Shown here: in pieces, positions 1 through 6,688 of the stretch | Numbering within the stretch: position 1 is the stretch's first letter | Layout: each line of letters begins with the position of its first letter | Assembly (NCBI GenBank): GCA_030426445.1 | Contig: JAUHYS010000031.1 | Coordinates: forward strand, 1-12,884 | DNA: 12,884 nucleotides | Source: a bacterium | GTDB lineage: Bacteria > UBA10199 > DSSB01 | Direction of reading: 5' to 3' | The notes under the pieces: generated by a model | Told to the model about the DNA's origin: nothing | The model's database searches: none | Seen by the model: only the letters and a program-made list of their open reading frames with translations | Position numbers and translations under genes: made by a program

Positions 1-195
1 GGTAACACTGGGAACTTCACTTTTGAGCCTTTGTGTGATGACTTGTTCTACCAAAGTGAGTTCTTCTTCAATCAGCTCACTGACTTTTGCTAAGGCCTGT
101 TCGGTACTGTCTTGCTTTCCCGTGCCTCTTGTAAGGTGATTTTGGGAATAGGGAGAAGCAACCTGGATGTCTTCTTTTATTGTAGTCGATGTCAT
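1..195 (-). CDS. Polyprenyl diphosphate synthase, N-terminal fragment (gene continues past the left edge)
   Basis: The minus strand is open from an ATG at 195 to the window edge, giving about 65 residues that begin MTSTTIKEDIQVASPYSQ. An in-frame TGA lies 18 nt upstream of the ATG, so the start is well bounded; a GGAG sits about 10 nt before it. The second half, with 'LAKVSELIEEELTLVEQ' followed by 'RLKSEVPSV', reads like the first helices of octaprenyl/all-trans polyprenyl synthases (IspB/IspA-type), which typically run 'L...L..VE..L...L.S.V.L.' just before the GGKRxRP segment. Those enzymes condense isopentenyl units to make the quinone side chain. The catalytic DDxxD motifs would lie outside the window, so the call rests on a short, weakly conserved region. 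It is divergent from the sigma-54 activator on the right. Confidence 0.5.
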   Translation of the reverse strand, partial: MTSTTIKEDIQVASPYSQNHLTRGTGKQDSTEQALAKVSELIEEELTLVEQVITQRLKSEVPSVT

Positions 196-298
196 GAATG
201 TTTGGCTCCGTGCTCATGGCATTTTTTTAGTATTTGTTTTTTATGGAAAATGGTTTTTTCCTCATTAACGCTAACTTCATATACTAGCTAAGATTGCC

Positions 299-321
299 TT
301 GTAAAGATATACTCCTTACAA
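299..321 (+). promoter_or_regulatory. Dyad TTGTAA-N11-TTACAA around a -10-like TATACT
   Basis: A perfect 6-bp inverted repeat (299-304 and 316-321) encloses TATACT at 308-313. A second TATACT lies at 280-285. Neither has a convincing -35 box at 17 bp. The position, in the divergent gap between the polyprenyl synthase and the sigma-54 activator, suits an operator over the activator's promoter. This is inference from symmetry and placement only. No sigma-54 -24/-12 element was found in the gap. Confidence 0.3.
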
Positions 322-375
322 AAACATGAACTAAAAAGAAGAATAATATGAATTTTTATGATATTTTTTTATGAA

Positions 376-398
376 AAGGTGTTAAAATGAGCAAATGA
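376..398 (+). promoter_or_regulatory. Ribosome-binding region with a three-codon overlapping mini-ORF before the sigma-54 activator
   Basis: AAGGTG at 376-381 is the only Shine-Dalgarno-like sequence. It is 5 nt from an ATG at 387, which opens ATG AGC AAA TGA. The TGA (396-398) overlaps the activator's start codon (395-397). Relative to the activator's own ATG the spacing is 13 nt, which is long. The arrangement would allow ribosomes to terminate on the mini-ORF and restart at 395. Coincidence is possible, since the region is A-rich. Confidence 0.3.
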
Positions 399-1636
399 AC
401 AAAAAAAAAGTAACCCAACTAAAAAGTTTTGATTTCAATGCTCCGCTTTCTTCCCATGATTGGAAAAAAGCTGTGAGACATCTTAACGATTTACTTGAAC
501 AAAAAAATATCAGTGAAGCCAAGCTTTATTGCCAAAAAATTTTAGATTTAGATCATGCTTCTGATCAAAGAAACAGCAAAGCCCCTCATCTAAAGCGGCC
601 CGGTTTCAAATTTTCTTTTGATGAAATCATCGGTCAATCTTCTAAAATGCTGAAGGTATTAAACGCATTAGAGAGGATTATTCCAACAGATATTCCTGTT
701 TGGATACAAGGGGAGTCGGGGACTGGAAAAGAACTTATTGCCCGAGCCTTGCACTTTAATCATCCCAAACGCAAACAGCATGCTTTTATGACAGAAAACT
801 GTAGTGCCATCCCTGAAAATCTTATCGAGAGTTTGCTTTTTGGTTATGTCAAAGGAGCCTTCACCCATGCGGAACGCGATAAAGAGGGGATTTTTGAAGC
901 TGCTGACGGAGGAACTATTTTTTTAGATGAAATTGGGGACATGCCCCTTAGTATGCAGTCCAAGTTGTTACGGGTTTTGCAAGAAAAAGAAATTCGTCGA
1001 GTGGGTTCCAATGAAGCGATTCCTATTGATGTTAGAGTTCTCTCAGCCACCAATAAAAATTTAAGTCAAATGGTTCAACAAGGAACTTTTCGAGAAGATC
1101 TCTATTTTAGATTAAATGGTTTTAAGTTGGCGATACCTCCTCTTCGAGAGCATAAAGAAGATCTCCCAGAGTTATGTGAGTTTTTTTTAAAGAAATACGC
1201 TTCAAAAGGAGACCCGTCTTGGTCCATTGAAAAAAGCGCCTTGGAGGCATTGATACAATATGCGTGGCCAGGCAATGTTCGCGAATTAGAAAATACGATT
1301 CATAACGCAATGCTCTTTTCTGAAAAAAATGTCGTTAATTTAAAATCACTCGTTTTTAAAACAGAAATCTTTGAAAAACCGGATGAAGTGAAGTCGGCTA
1401 ATCCCGTTTCCTCTTCTCAAGTTGATAGAGTTTTTGTTTCTCAAAACACTCAAGACGAAGACAGAGAGCCGCGAGAAGCCATATTAGATGCTATGGAAAA
1501 AGCAGGTTTTCATAAAGGGAAAGCTGCTAAAGAACTGAATATTACCACTCGCCATCTTTATAATCTTTTAGAAAGATATGGGTTGCCTAAAAATAAATGG
1601 GTATTAAAGCGTTTGCTTCAAGAGGAAAGAGGCTAA
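395..1636 (+). CDS. Sigma-54-dependent transcriptional activator (enhancer-binding protein) without a recognisable sensor domain
   Basis: This 413-residue protein uses ATP hydrolysis to remodel sigma-54 RNA polymerase at -24/-12 promoters. The AAA+ domain spans about 75-320: Walker A GESGTGKE (106-113), the sigma-54-contacting loop GAFTHA (154-159, usually GAFTGA), Walker B GGTIFLDEIGD (172-182), the ATN sensor I region (218-220), 'FREDLYFRLN' (232-241) and 'WPGNVRELEN' with the sensor II arginine (291-300). A poorly conserved linker (about 325-358) leads to a Fis-type helix-turn-helix (361-397, 'KAAKELNITTRHLYNLLERYGL' region). The first 70 residues are short and helical with no receiver, GAF, PAS or FHA signature, so the input signal is unknown; regulation by a partner protein, as with PspF, is possible. 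The target genes are not evident, and I found no clear sigma-54 promoter in the intergenic regions inspected. Its stop codon is 3 bp from that of the opposing gene, with no terminator hairpin seen between them. Confidence 0.93.
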   Translation: MNKKKVTQLKSFDFNAPLSSHDWKKAVRHLNDLLEQKNISEAKLYCQKILDLDHASDQRNSKAPHLKRPGFKFSFDEIIGQSSKMLKVLNALERIIPTDIPVWIQGESGTGKELIARALHFNHPKRKQHAFMTENCSAIPENLIESLLFGYVKGAFTHAERDKEGIFEAADGGTIFLDEIGDMPLSMQSKLLRVLQEKEIRRVGSNEAIPIDVRVLSATNKNLSQMVQQGTFREDLYFRLNGFKLAIPPLREHKEDLPELCEFFLKKYASKGDPSWSIEKSALEALIQYAWPGNVRELENTIHNAMLFSEKNVVNLKSLVFKTEIFEKPDEVKSANPVSSSQVDRVFVSQNTQDEDREPREAILDAMEKAGFHKGKAAKELNITTRHLYNLLERYGLPKNKWVLKRLLQEERG

Positions 1637-1639
1637 ACT

Positions 1640-3742
1640 TTAGTAACCAAAACTCAGTTTGGCGATCCCCCTTGACCCTAGAGCAAGTAGCAAATATTCT
1701 TTTGTATCGCCTTTGCTCAGTGTTTTAATGTCATAAATGTTTGCGTTGATATTGAACTCTGTCGTTTTTCTGATTTGCCTAATATTCGTTAAATCATAAG
1801 CGCTTATTTGATTTGCTTTTGAAGCGACAAATAAATAGGAAAGATCTTTTGATATTTCCAAGGCAGGACTTTTTGTTCCAGTCGAATCGGTTAGAGCTTG
1901 TAAGTTACTAAGCGTCGTAACTTCTTTTAACTTTTGCTCTTCATTAATACGAAAGATTTTTATTAAAGCGGTTGAAGTCTCTTTTTTGAAGAAAGACACA
2001 AACAATAAACGATTTTGCTCTTGGAGTAAAAGACGATCCGCAATCCATCCCGGCTCGTTGAGTGCCATGTGACTAAGGATTGTTTTTCTTTGCAGATTTA
2101 TCGAATAAACACCGGTTTCTCCTGCGGCAATAAATATCTCATGGCCACTTTTTGACAAACTCAAATCATGAATATTTTTGATTTCAATATCTTCAATGAC
2201 TTTTTTTAAATTAAAAATAGAGGGTTGATTTTCTTCCGAACGACTTTGTTCAGAGTGGATTATTTGTAGCTGAGGGATGCCTTTTTCGGAAAGGGTCAGG
2301 GTAGCCAATTGGGTTGCTTGAGAAATGGGTTGAAGGCTTGATCGCAGGTTAAGCGGCTCATTGAGAAAAATCAAAAAAGTACTTTCTTCTAACCAGAGAC
2401 TTTTTGTTGGAAAAATATCCGGAATGAACAAATTATATTGTGGATTGAGTGAGCTATTTTCAATAAGAGAAATTTTTCCTATTGAATTAAAACCAAAATC
2501 TCCAACTAAAAATAAATTTTGTCGATGATGAGTATTTAACCATTGAGCATTTATGACGGTATAAACCGTTTTGATTTTGTTAAAAGCACTCTGTTCTAAG
2601 CTTGATGCGGTTTCTTGGAAAAAGTTAACTTGATCTTTTTGTAGGCTAAGTCCTGCATATTCGCCTGAATTTTCTGTGATTAAAAATGTCTCAGCTTCTG
2701 GAATACTCATGACTTTGAGTGGTTTGATCATGCCTTTTAATAAGTCTTCCAAAGAAATTTGGTAAATTGAGTTTTGGGTATTTTTTTCTTTTACTCTAAT
2801 AAAAATTGCTTTGTTTTTTGAAACTGTCTGGAGCTGAGCATCTAGGCCAGAAAACCCTAAAGAAAAGTGGGTTGTTTCTCCAAGCGTACCCGTTAGATCG
2901 ATAGGAATGATGCTAAGTTCTATAAAATGGGTACGAGAGGGGAGCCCTGTTATGAAAAGATAAGTTAGATTTTCTGATTGAAGTATTTCAAAAGAAAAAA
3001 GGTTAAAATCAAAGTCGATTGTTTTGATGGGTTGGCCACTTAATAGCTCATATTGATGCACTTTGTTTTTTTCTAAAATGAATAAACTGGATTGAGATAT
3101 TTTAAGGTCTGTGATTTCGGAGAAAGGTATAATGTGCTCACTCAGCTTTTCTGGAAATTCGGGTTGAGAGAGATCCCAGAGCTCTAGACGCTGTTCTTCT
3201 TGTTGTACCAGTATGGGGATGTTGTCTTCGTAAACTAACCAAGCTTGTTGATGGGATGTTCCTAAAAGTGAAAGTACTTTTTCACTGACACGCCCATTTT
3301 GTTCTTGAATAAAGCTCCAGCTATTGTCTTCATTTTGGAGAAGAAAAGATTCGTTATCCATTGCTGAGTTTTTAAGCACGAAAAAATTTTTCACTGCATT
3401 GTGGAGATAAAACTTTTTTTTGAATTCCCCTGAAAAATGATAAAACTCTAAGAACCCCTTACGGAGTATGACCCAAGCATCTTGTTTTTTTTCTGCTTTT
3501 AAAAAGTGTCCTCCGCCTTGGGTGATCAGGTTAAATTGTGGACTTACAGAAATCACTTCGGGTTTTTTCATTGTGGAGGGTTTTGTTGGCTCATTAGTTA
3601 AGCTGTTTGCAATCAACTGTGTGCTACCTGATTGAGTAGCTGTTTTTTGCACTGTTTTTTTTATGTTTGAGACAGAAGGACTTTTTTTTGCACGAGTTGT
3701 CATTTTTTTTTCTGACAAATTTTCTATTTTTTGGGTTTTCAT
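1640..3742 (-). CDS. Large beta-propeller-like protein, probably a lipoprotein whose signal peptide lies in another frame
   Basis: The open frame gives 700 residues from an ATG at 3742 that has no Shine-Dalgarno. Residues 1-60 are basic and Ser/Thr/Lys-rich, like a linker. From about 65 to 700 the protein is a run of short beta-strand-rich units resembling LVIVD/YVTN propeller repeats, for example 'LELWDLSQPEFPEKL' (186-200), 'AGETGVYSINLQRKTILS' (540-557), 'ASKANQISAYDLTNIRQI' (640-657) and the final 'LGSRGIAKLSFGY' (688-700). Such propellers usually act outside the cytoplasm in binding or scaffolding; no catalytic motif is visible. The frame as given has no export signal. A complete lipoprotein signal peptide starts at 3833 in the preceding frame and would join this one if one A were missing from the A9 tract at 3703-3711. 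I therefore think the real product is about 730 residues and starts at 3833. The specific function is not recognised. Interruption by a sequencing indel, a real mutation or programmed slippage cannot be told apart here. Confidence 0.8.
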   Translation of the reverse strand: MKTQKIENLSEKKMTTRAKKSPSVSNIKKTVQKTATQSGSTQLIANSLTNEPTKPSTMKKPEVISVSPQFNLITQGGGHFLKAEKKQDAWVILRKGFLEFYHFSGEFKKKFYLHNAVKNFFVLKNSAMDNESFLLQNEDNSWSFIQEQNGRVSEKVLSLLGTSHQQAWLVYEDNIPILVQQEEQRLELWDLSQPEFPEKLSEHIIPFSEITDLKISQSSLFILEKNKVHQYELLSGQPIKTIDFDFNLFSFEILQSENLTYLFITGLPSRTHFIELSIIPIDLTGTLGETTHFSLGFSGLDAQLQTVSKNKAIFIRVKEKNTQNSIYQISLEDLLKGMIKPLKVMSIPEAETFLITENSGEYAGLSLQKDQVNFFQETASSLEQSAFNKIKTVYTVINAQWLNTHHRQNLFLVGDFGFNSIGKISLIENSSLNPQYNLFIPDIFPTKSLWLEESTFLIFLNEPLNLRSSLQPISQATQLATLTLSEKGIPQLQIIHSEQSRSEENQPSIFNLKKVIEDIEIKNIHDLSLSKSGHEIFIAAGETGVYSINLQRKTILSHMALNEPGWIADRLLLQEQNRLLFVSFFKKETSTALIKIFRINEEQKLKEVTTLSNLQALTDSTGTKSPALEISKDLSYLFVASKANQISAYDLTNIRQIRKTTEFNINANIYDIKTLSKGDTKEYLLLALGSRGIAKLSFGY

Positions 3743-3833
3743 TTTTGGACTTGGGTTCTGGTTGGCAGGAAAAGATGAAAAAAAGCAGGGTGAAAATCAA
3801 AAAAATATGGATTGGACTTTTAAATTTATCCAT
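3624..3833 (-). other. Lipoprotein signal peptide reading frame, out-of-frame 5' part of the beta-propeller gene
   Basis: From an ATG at 3833 the frame encodes a textbook type II signal peptide: MDKFKSP, a hydrophobic core (residues 9-21), then the lipobox IFSC with Cys23, followed by a charged linker QPEPKSKNENPKN. The frame then degenerates into Lys/Asn-rich sequence and stops at 3624. Such an exact signal peptide directly in front of an export-less 700-residue protein is unlikely to be chance. Removing one base in the A9 tract (3703-3711 on the plus strand, read as A on this strand) fuses Arg41-Lys-Lys to Met14 of the downstream frame. A longer version from a GTG at 3848 is less likely, because the signal peptide's charged start is at the ATG. 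No Shine-Dalgarno precedes either start. Confidence 0.65.
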
Positions 3834-3834
3834 A

Positions 3835-3856
3835 AGTGATATTATCACTGATCACT
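3835..3856. repeat. Perfect dyad AGTGATA-T-TATCACT plus a third half-site, upstream of the beta-propeller lipoprotein start
   Basis: The 15-mer AGTGATATTATCACT (3835-3849) is a perfect inverted repeat with a one-base centre, and a further ATCACT (3851-3856) follows in tandem. Read on the minus strand it ends one base before the ATG at 3833 and occupies the place where a Shine-Dalgarno would be. It could be an operator for a dimeric repressor or a small hairpin controlling start access. No protein can be assigned to it. Confidence 0.4.
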
Positions 3857-3954
3857 GCGATAAAAATCTATAAAAAAAAGCGAAAAATGTTTTAGCTACT
3901 TTCTTAAGTATCAAACCTATTTCAGAAATTTATATATTAAAATTTTGGACCGTA

Positions 3955-3983
3955 TTGTCTTTTAAATCAAATTTTAAGATAAT
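3955..3983 (+). promoter_or_regulatory. Predicted sigma-70-type promoter for the first lipoprotein gene
   Basis: TTGTCT (3955-3960, 4 of 6 matches to TTGACA), a 17-bp spacer and GATAAT (3978-3983, 5 of 6 matches to TATAAT). It would give a leader of roughly 94 nt before the ATG at 4084. This is a pattern match by eye in an AT-rich region, where such matches arise easily. Confidence 0.4.
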
Positions 3984-4050
3984 ATAAATTGTAGTCATTA
4001 ATGGAGGGGGATTTTCTTCATTTTTGGTGTTTTATTATTGAGACGTTTTA

Positions 4051-4079
4051 ACTCGTCACGAGTATGTTTTAAGAGGAGG
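4051..4079 (+). promoter_or_regulatory. Leader dyad ACTCG-TCA-CGAGT and strong Shine-Dalgarno of the first lipoprotein gene
   Basis: A perfect inverted repeat, ACTCGTCACGAGT (4051-4063), could form a 5-bp stem with a three-base loop in the mRNA. Ten bases later AGGAGG (4074-4079) sits 4 nt before the ATG at 4084, an almost ideal ribosome-binding site. The hairpin leaves the site exposed, so it may act as an operator or stability element rather than block translation. Confidence 0.4.
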
Positions 4080-4083
4080 GAGT

Positions 4084-4749
4084 ATGAAAAAGCTAAGATG
4101 GATTTATTTAAGCGGGATAATAGGATTTATTTTTTTAATGGGTGCTTGTGGTGGAGACAGTGGTGTTGTGACCGAGGGGCCCGACAATGGGGCTGTCATT
4201 GCACCTGAAGAACCTGCTGCAACTCCTGAAGAGCCGGTTGCTCAAGAAGAACCCGCTCCAGAACCGGCTCCTCAGTTGCCTTCAATAGGGGATATTAGTG
4301 AAAATATACATAATGTTGTGGTAGGTATTGGAATGACGCTTCCAGACTTTGATAACTACCAAAGTTGCACAGACCTTTTCGAAAATAACGTTTCTGGTTT
4401 TAAAGAAACTGTTCAATGTAGTGAGTCTGGATCGGCGGCACGAGAAATTGTCAGCTTATCTTGCGTAGGTGCACCTTTACAAATGACGGGAGAGTTCAGA
4501 GTGACGAGTGATGAGTGTGTGGACAGCGAGATACCTGCTTTTAATGGGAGTATGAATTATAAAGTAGTCAAAGATAGTGCCATGGTCAAAATTACTATTA
4601 CTTCAGAAAACTTGACCATTGATGGTGTTCCCTACGAATTACATTTAGCTGTTATAGCGGGGGACCCATACATTTGCTCTGGTTCCATTAAAGTGCAGGA
4701 TATGATATTTACTATAGATGGTCAAAACAGCTGCTCGGTCAACCCGTAG
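4084..4749 (+). CDS. Secreted lipoprotein with six conserved cysteines, unknown function (paralogue of the gene at 8758)
   Basis: This 221-residue protein starts MKKLRWIYLSGIIGFIF and has a lipobox LMGA-Cys22, followed by GGDSG. With Gly rather than Asp at +2, sorting to the outer membrane is expected under the usual Lol rule. Residues 40-65 are a Pro/Glu/Ala-rich tether. The globular part (about 66-221) carries Cys95, 112, 127, 145, 198 and 217, matched one for one in the lipoprotein at 8758-9411 with nearly the same spacing. Shared stretches are 'CTDL...VQC...REIVSLSC', 'ENLTIDGVPYELHLAVI' (175-191) and 'CSGSI' (198-202). Three disulphides in the periplasm or on the cell surface would be expected. 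Strong AGGAGG Shine-Dalgarno. Two adjacent stop codons (TAG TAG, 4747-4752) end the gene 7 bp from the opposing gene. I do not recognise the family. Confidence 0.9.
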   Translation: MKKLRWIYLSGIIGFIFLMGACGGDSGVVTEGPDNGAVIAPEEPAATPEEPVAQEEPAPEPAPQLPSIGDISENIHNVVVGIGMTLPDFDNYQSCTDLFENNVSGFKETVQCSESGSAAREIVSLSCVGAPLQMTGEFRVTSDECVDSEIPAFNGSMNYKVVKDSAMVKITITSENLTIDGVPYELHLAVIAGDPYICSGSIKVQDMIFTIDGQNSCSVNP

Positions 4750-4756
4750 TAGATTT

Positions 4757-6586
4757 TTATGTTCCTGGGTTTTGCTGAGTAATATCTTTGATGACTTTTT
4801 TAGGGATGATGCGTTCATAATAATCTTCGCCGATTGTAACTGAACCATTGGGATGATATTTTAAGCTTTTTTGTAAAGTCTGAACACCAATTTGAGGAAA
4901 CTCGACAGCTTCCTCCGTATCATCCAGATACCCCATGGACTCGATCCAAATCGGTCGTTCAGGAAGATCGGTCACTTGGGATAGATTGTCTAAAAGTGCT
5001 AAGCCATCAAAATGATATTTTGGATCCGTTATATCCAAGAAAGCAAGTACAGTCGGGGCCACATCAATAAGACTAGTGGGTGTTTTGCTAGTTTGCGGTT
5101 TTATGTTTTGATGAAAGAAACTCATCATGACATGAATTTGTAATTTTGTTTTGACATCCACGCCATGGACTCCCCCATAAATTTCTTTGTCTTTCACAAA
5201 ACGTTCTCCGTGATCGGAAACAAAAACCACTAAACTATTTTTGTAATAGTCTTTTTTCCCCAGCTCACTGAGAAACTGATCTAAAAAATTGAGCAAAGCC
5301 TGACGGCGTAAAAAATAAGGGTTGATCCACTCTTTGGGTGTAGGGACATACCCCTCGCCAGCAGAGGGCCATTTATGAAAAGAAAAATCTTTTGGGCTTA
5401 ATTTCCAGTATTGAGGGATTTGTTTTATTTCGTGGTGACGCAATTTGACTGGAGTGTGCAAAAAACAACTGTGCAAGGCTAAAAATTTTGACTGCGAATC
5501 TTTTGCTTCCAACTTAGAAAAAGTCTTATTGATAAAACGAGAAGCATCATAATTAAAAATATTGGCGTAGTTAAAACGGTCACCTGTGAGCGGAGCGGCA
5601 AAACGATTGTTGAGCCATAATCCAGGAAAAATAAAGTGGTTTAATATCATCGCTTGAAGGTGAGCTTCCCAGCCAATTTTTTTTAGCATGACATCATCAA
5701 AACCATGTTTTTGATTAAAGTGACTAGTCTCAGGTTGGTCAAAAGCTAACAAGGTACCATAATTTTTTTCTTTGAGTATCTTGGCCAAATATTGATCGGC
5801 ATATTGAGATTTGTAGGGTGAATCAAAAAAATAACGCACTTGGTGGTGCTTGGGATAAAGCCCCGTTAAGATAGAGTTCCAGGAGGGGTGTGTCAGGGGT
5901 AAGGGAGTATAGGCCTCATTAAAAACAACGCCTCCCCACTTTTGACTGTGTAGCTGTAAAAGTGTCGAACTGCTTTCACCATCGATAGCATCAAAACCAA
6001 GAAGCAAAACATGAGGCATGGCATTCTTTGCAGCTTTAGATGCAGGTAAATTGAGTTTTGCAGGACTCAAAAAAATCAAGGTGAGTAAAATAGGGAGCGA
6101 GGAGATACTTGCCCAACGCAGCAAAGCTTGAGTCCAGTCGAAGCTTTTGAAAAATTTTTTAAGACTAAAAAAACTTCCGATGATAGCAATTAAAAGTAAT
6201 AAAGCATAGCTAAGTGCTAATGGAACTTGTCGTGTTCCTGGGTAATTATTTAAAAGTCCAGGGATTTGCCATCCAATCACTAAAAGCATGCCTGCAAACT
6301 GCGTAAAAAGTAAAGAGTAAGAGGGTAGCACAGAATCCGTATCTTTGATGCCAATATGGCTCATCCAATGATTCCACAGGCCGATTAAAACAGACCATAG
6401 TAAATAAAGGGCGACTACTAGACTAAAATATTTGACAAAAGCCAGAATAATAAATGAGGGAATGACGAGTTCTTTTGGGTTGGACACGTAAAAAGAAGGC
6501 GAAACAAAGTAAAAAGTTAGCTGAAGAATAAACACGGCTACATAGAATAGCAATGCGGGCTTGATCATTTTTAAAATTTTTTTCAT
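4757..6586 (-). CDS. Membrane-anchored sulfatase/AlkP-superfamily hydrolase or transferase with a Thr in the nucleophile position
   Basis: This is a 609-residue protein. Hydrophobic segments at about 11-29, 43-70, 92-113, 122-142 and 158-175 give about five transmembrane helices, followed by an extracytoplasmic alkaline phosphatase-fold domain (190-600). Expected metal and catalytic positions are present: Asp199 in 'LLLGFDAID', Thr232 in 'PLTHPSWNSILTG' (aligned with the Cys/Ser of the sulfatase CxPSR motif), His377 in 'CFLHTP', Asp458-His459 in 'VSDHGE' and His474 in 'GGVHGVD'. With Thr for Cys no formylglycine can form, so sulfatase activity is unlikely. A phosphodiesterase or a phospho-substituent transferase, as in the LtaS/EptA-type members that use Thr and have N-terminal helices, fits better. 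The substrate is unknown; envelope lipid, lipopolysaccharide or glycan are candidates. No Shine-Dalgarno precedes the ATG. The 102-bp gap to malic enzyme upstream holds no clear terminator, so co-transcription is possible. Confidence 0.85.
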   Translation of the reverse strand: MKKILKMIKPALLFYVAVFILQLTFYFVSPSFYVSNPKELVIPSFIILAFVKYFSLVVALYLLWSVLIGLWNHWMSHIGIKDTDSVLPSYSLLFTQFAGMLLVIGWQIPGLLNNYPGTRQVPLALSYALLLLIAIIGSFFSLKKFFKSFDWTQALLRWASISSLPILLTLIFLSPAKLNLPASKAAKNAMPHVLLLGFDAIDGESSSTLLQLHSQKWGGVVFNEAYTPLPLTHPSWNSILTGLYPKHHQVRYFFDSPYKSQYADQYLAKILKEKNYGTLLAFDQPETSHFNQKHGFDDVMLKKIGWEAHLQAMILNHFIFPGLWLNNRFAAPLTGDRFNYANIFNYDASRFINKTFSKLEAKDSQSKFLALHSCFLHTPVKLRHHEIKQIPQYWKLSPKDFSFHKWPSAGEGYVPTPKEWINPYFLRRQALLNFLDQFLSELGKKDYYKNSLVVFVSDHGERFVKDKEIYGGVHGVDVKTKLQIHVMMSFFHQNIKPQTSKTPTSLIDVAPTVLAFLDITDPKYHFDGLALLDNLSQVTDLPERPIWIESMGYLDDTEEAVEFPQIGVQTLQKSLKYHPNGSVTIGEDYYERIIPKKVIKDITQQNPGT

Positions 6587-6688
6587 GTTTTTTGTTTTAA
6601 TTCATGAGTGATTGTGAAGCACACGATTCGTAAAGGAGTACATTTACTAACGAGACATGAGCTCTTTTAGTTTTATTAGAAAAACTGG

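Noticed and set aside
3667..3873. A 68-codon plus-strand open frame opposite the propeller lipoprotein signal peptide.
   Set aside because: It is a Phe/Lys-rich complement of the signal peptide and poly-A tracts, without a ribosome-binding site.
3945..3962. TTGGACCGTATTGTCT considered as a sigma-54 promoter.
   Set aside because: The GG and GC dinucleotides required 10 bp apart are not both present (CT instead of GC).
4001..4051. A 16-codon ORF (ATG at 4001) in the leader of the first lipoprotein gene.
   Set aside because: No Shine-Dalgarno precedes it, and the peptide (MEGDFLHFWCFIIETF) has no attenuation-type codon run.
4736..4780. AACCC...GGGTT inverted repeat between the convergent genes at 4749/4757, considered as a terminator.
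   Set aside because: Five-base arms with a loop of about 22 nt and only a short T run; too weak.
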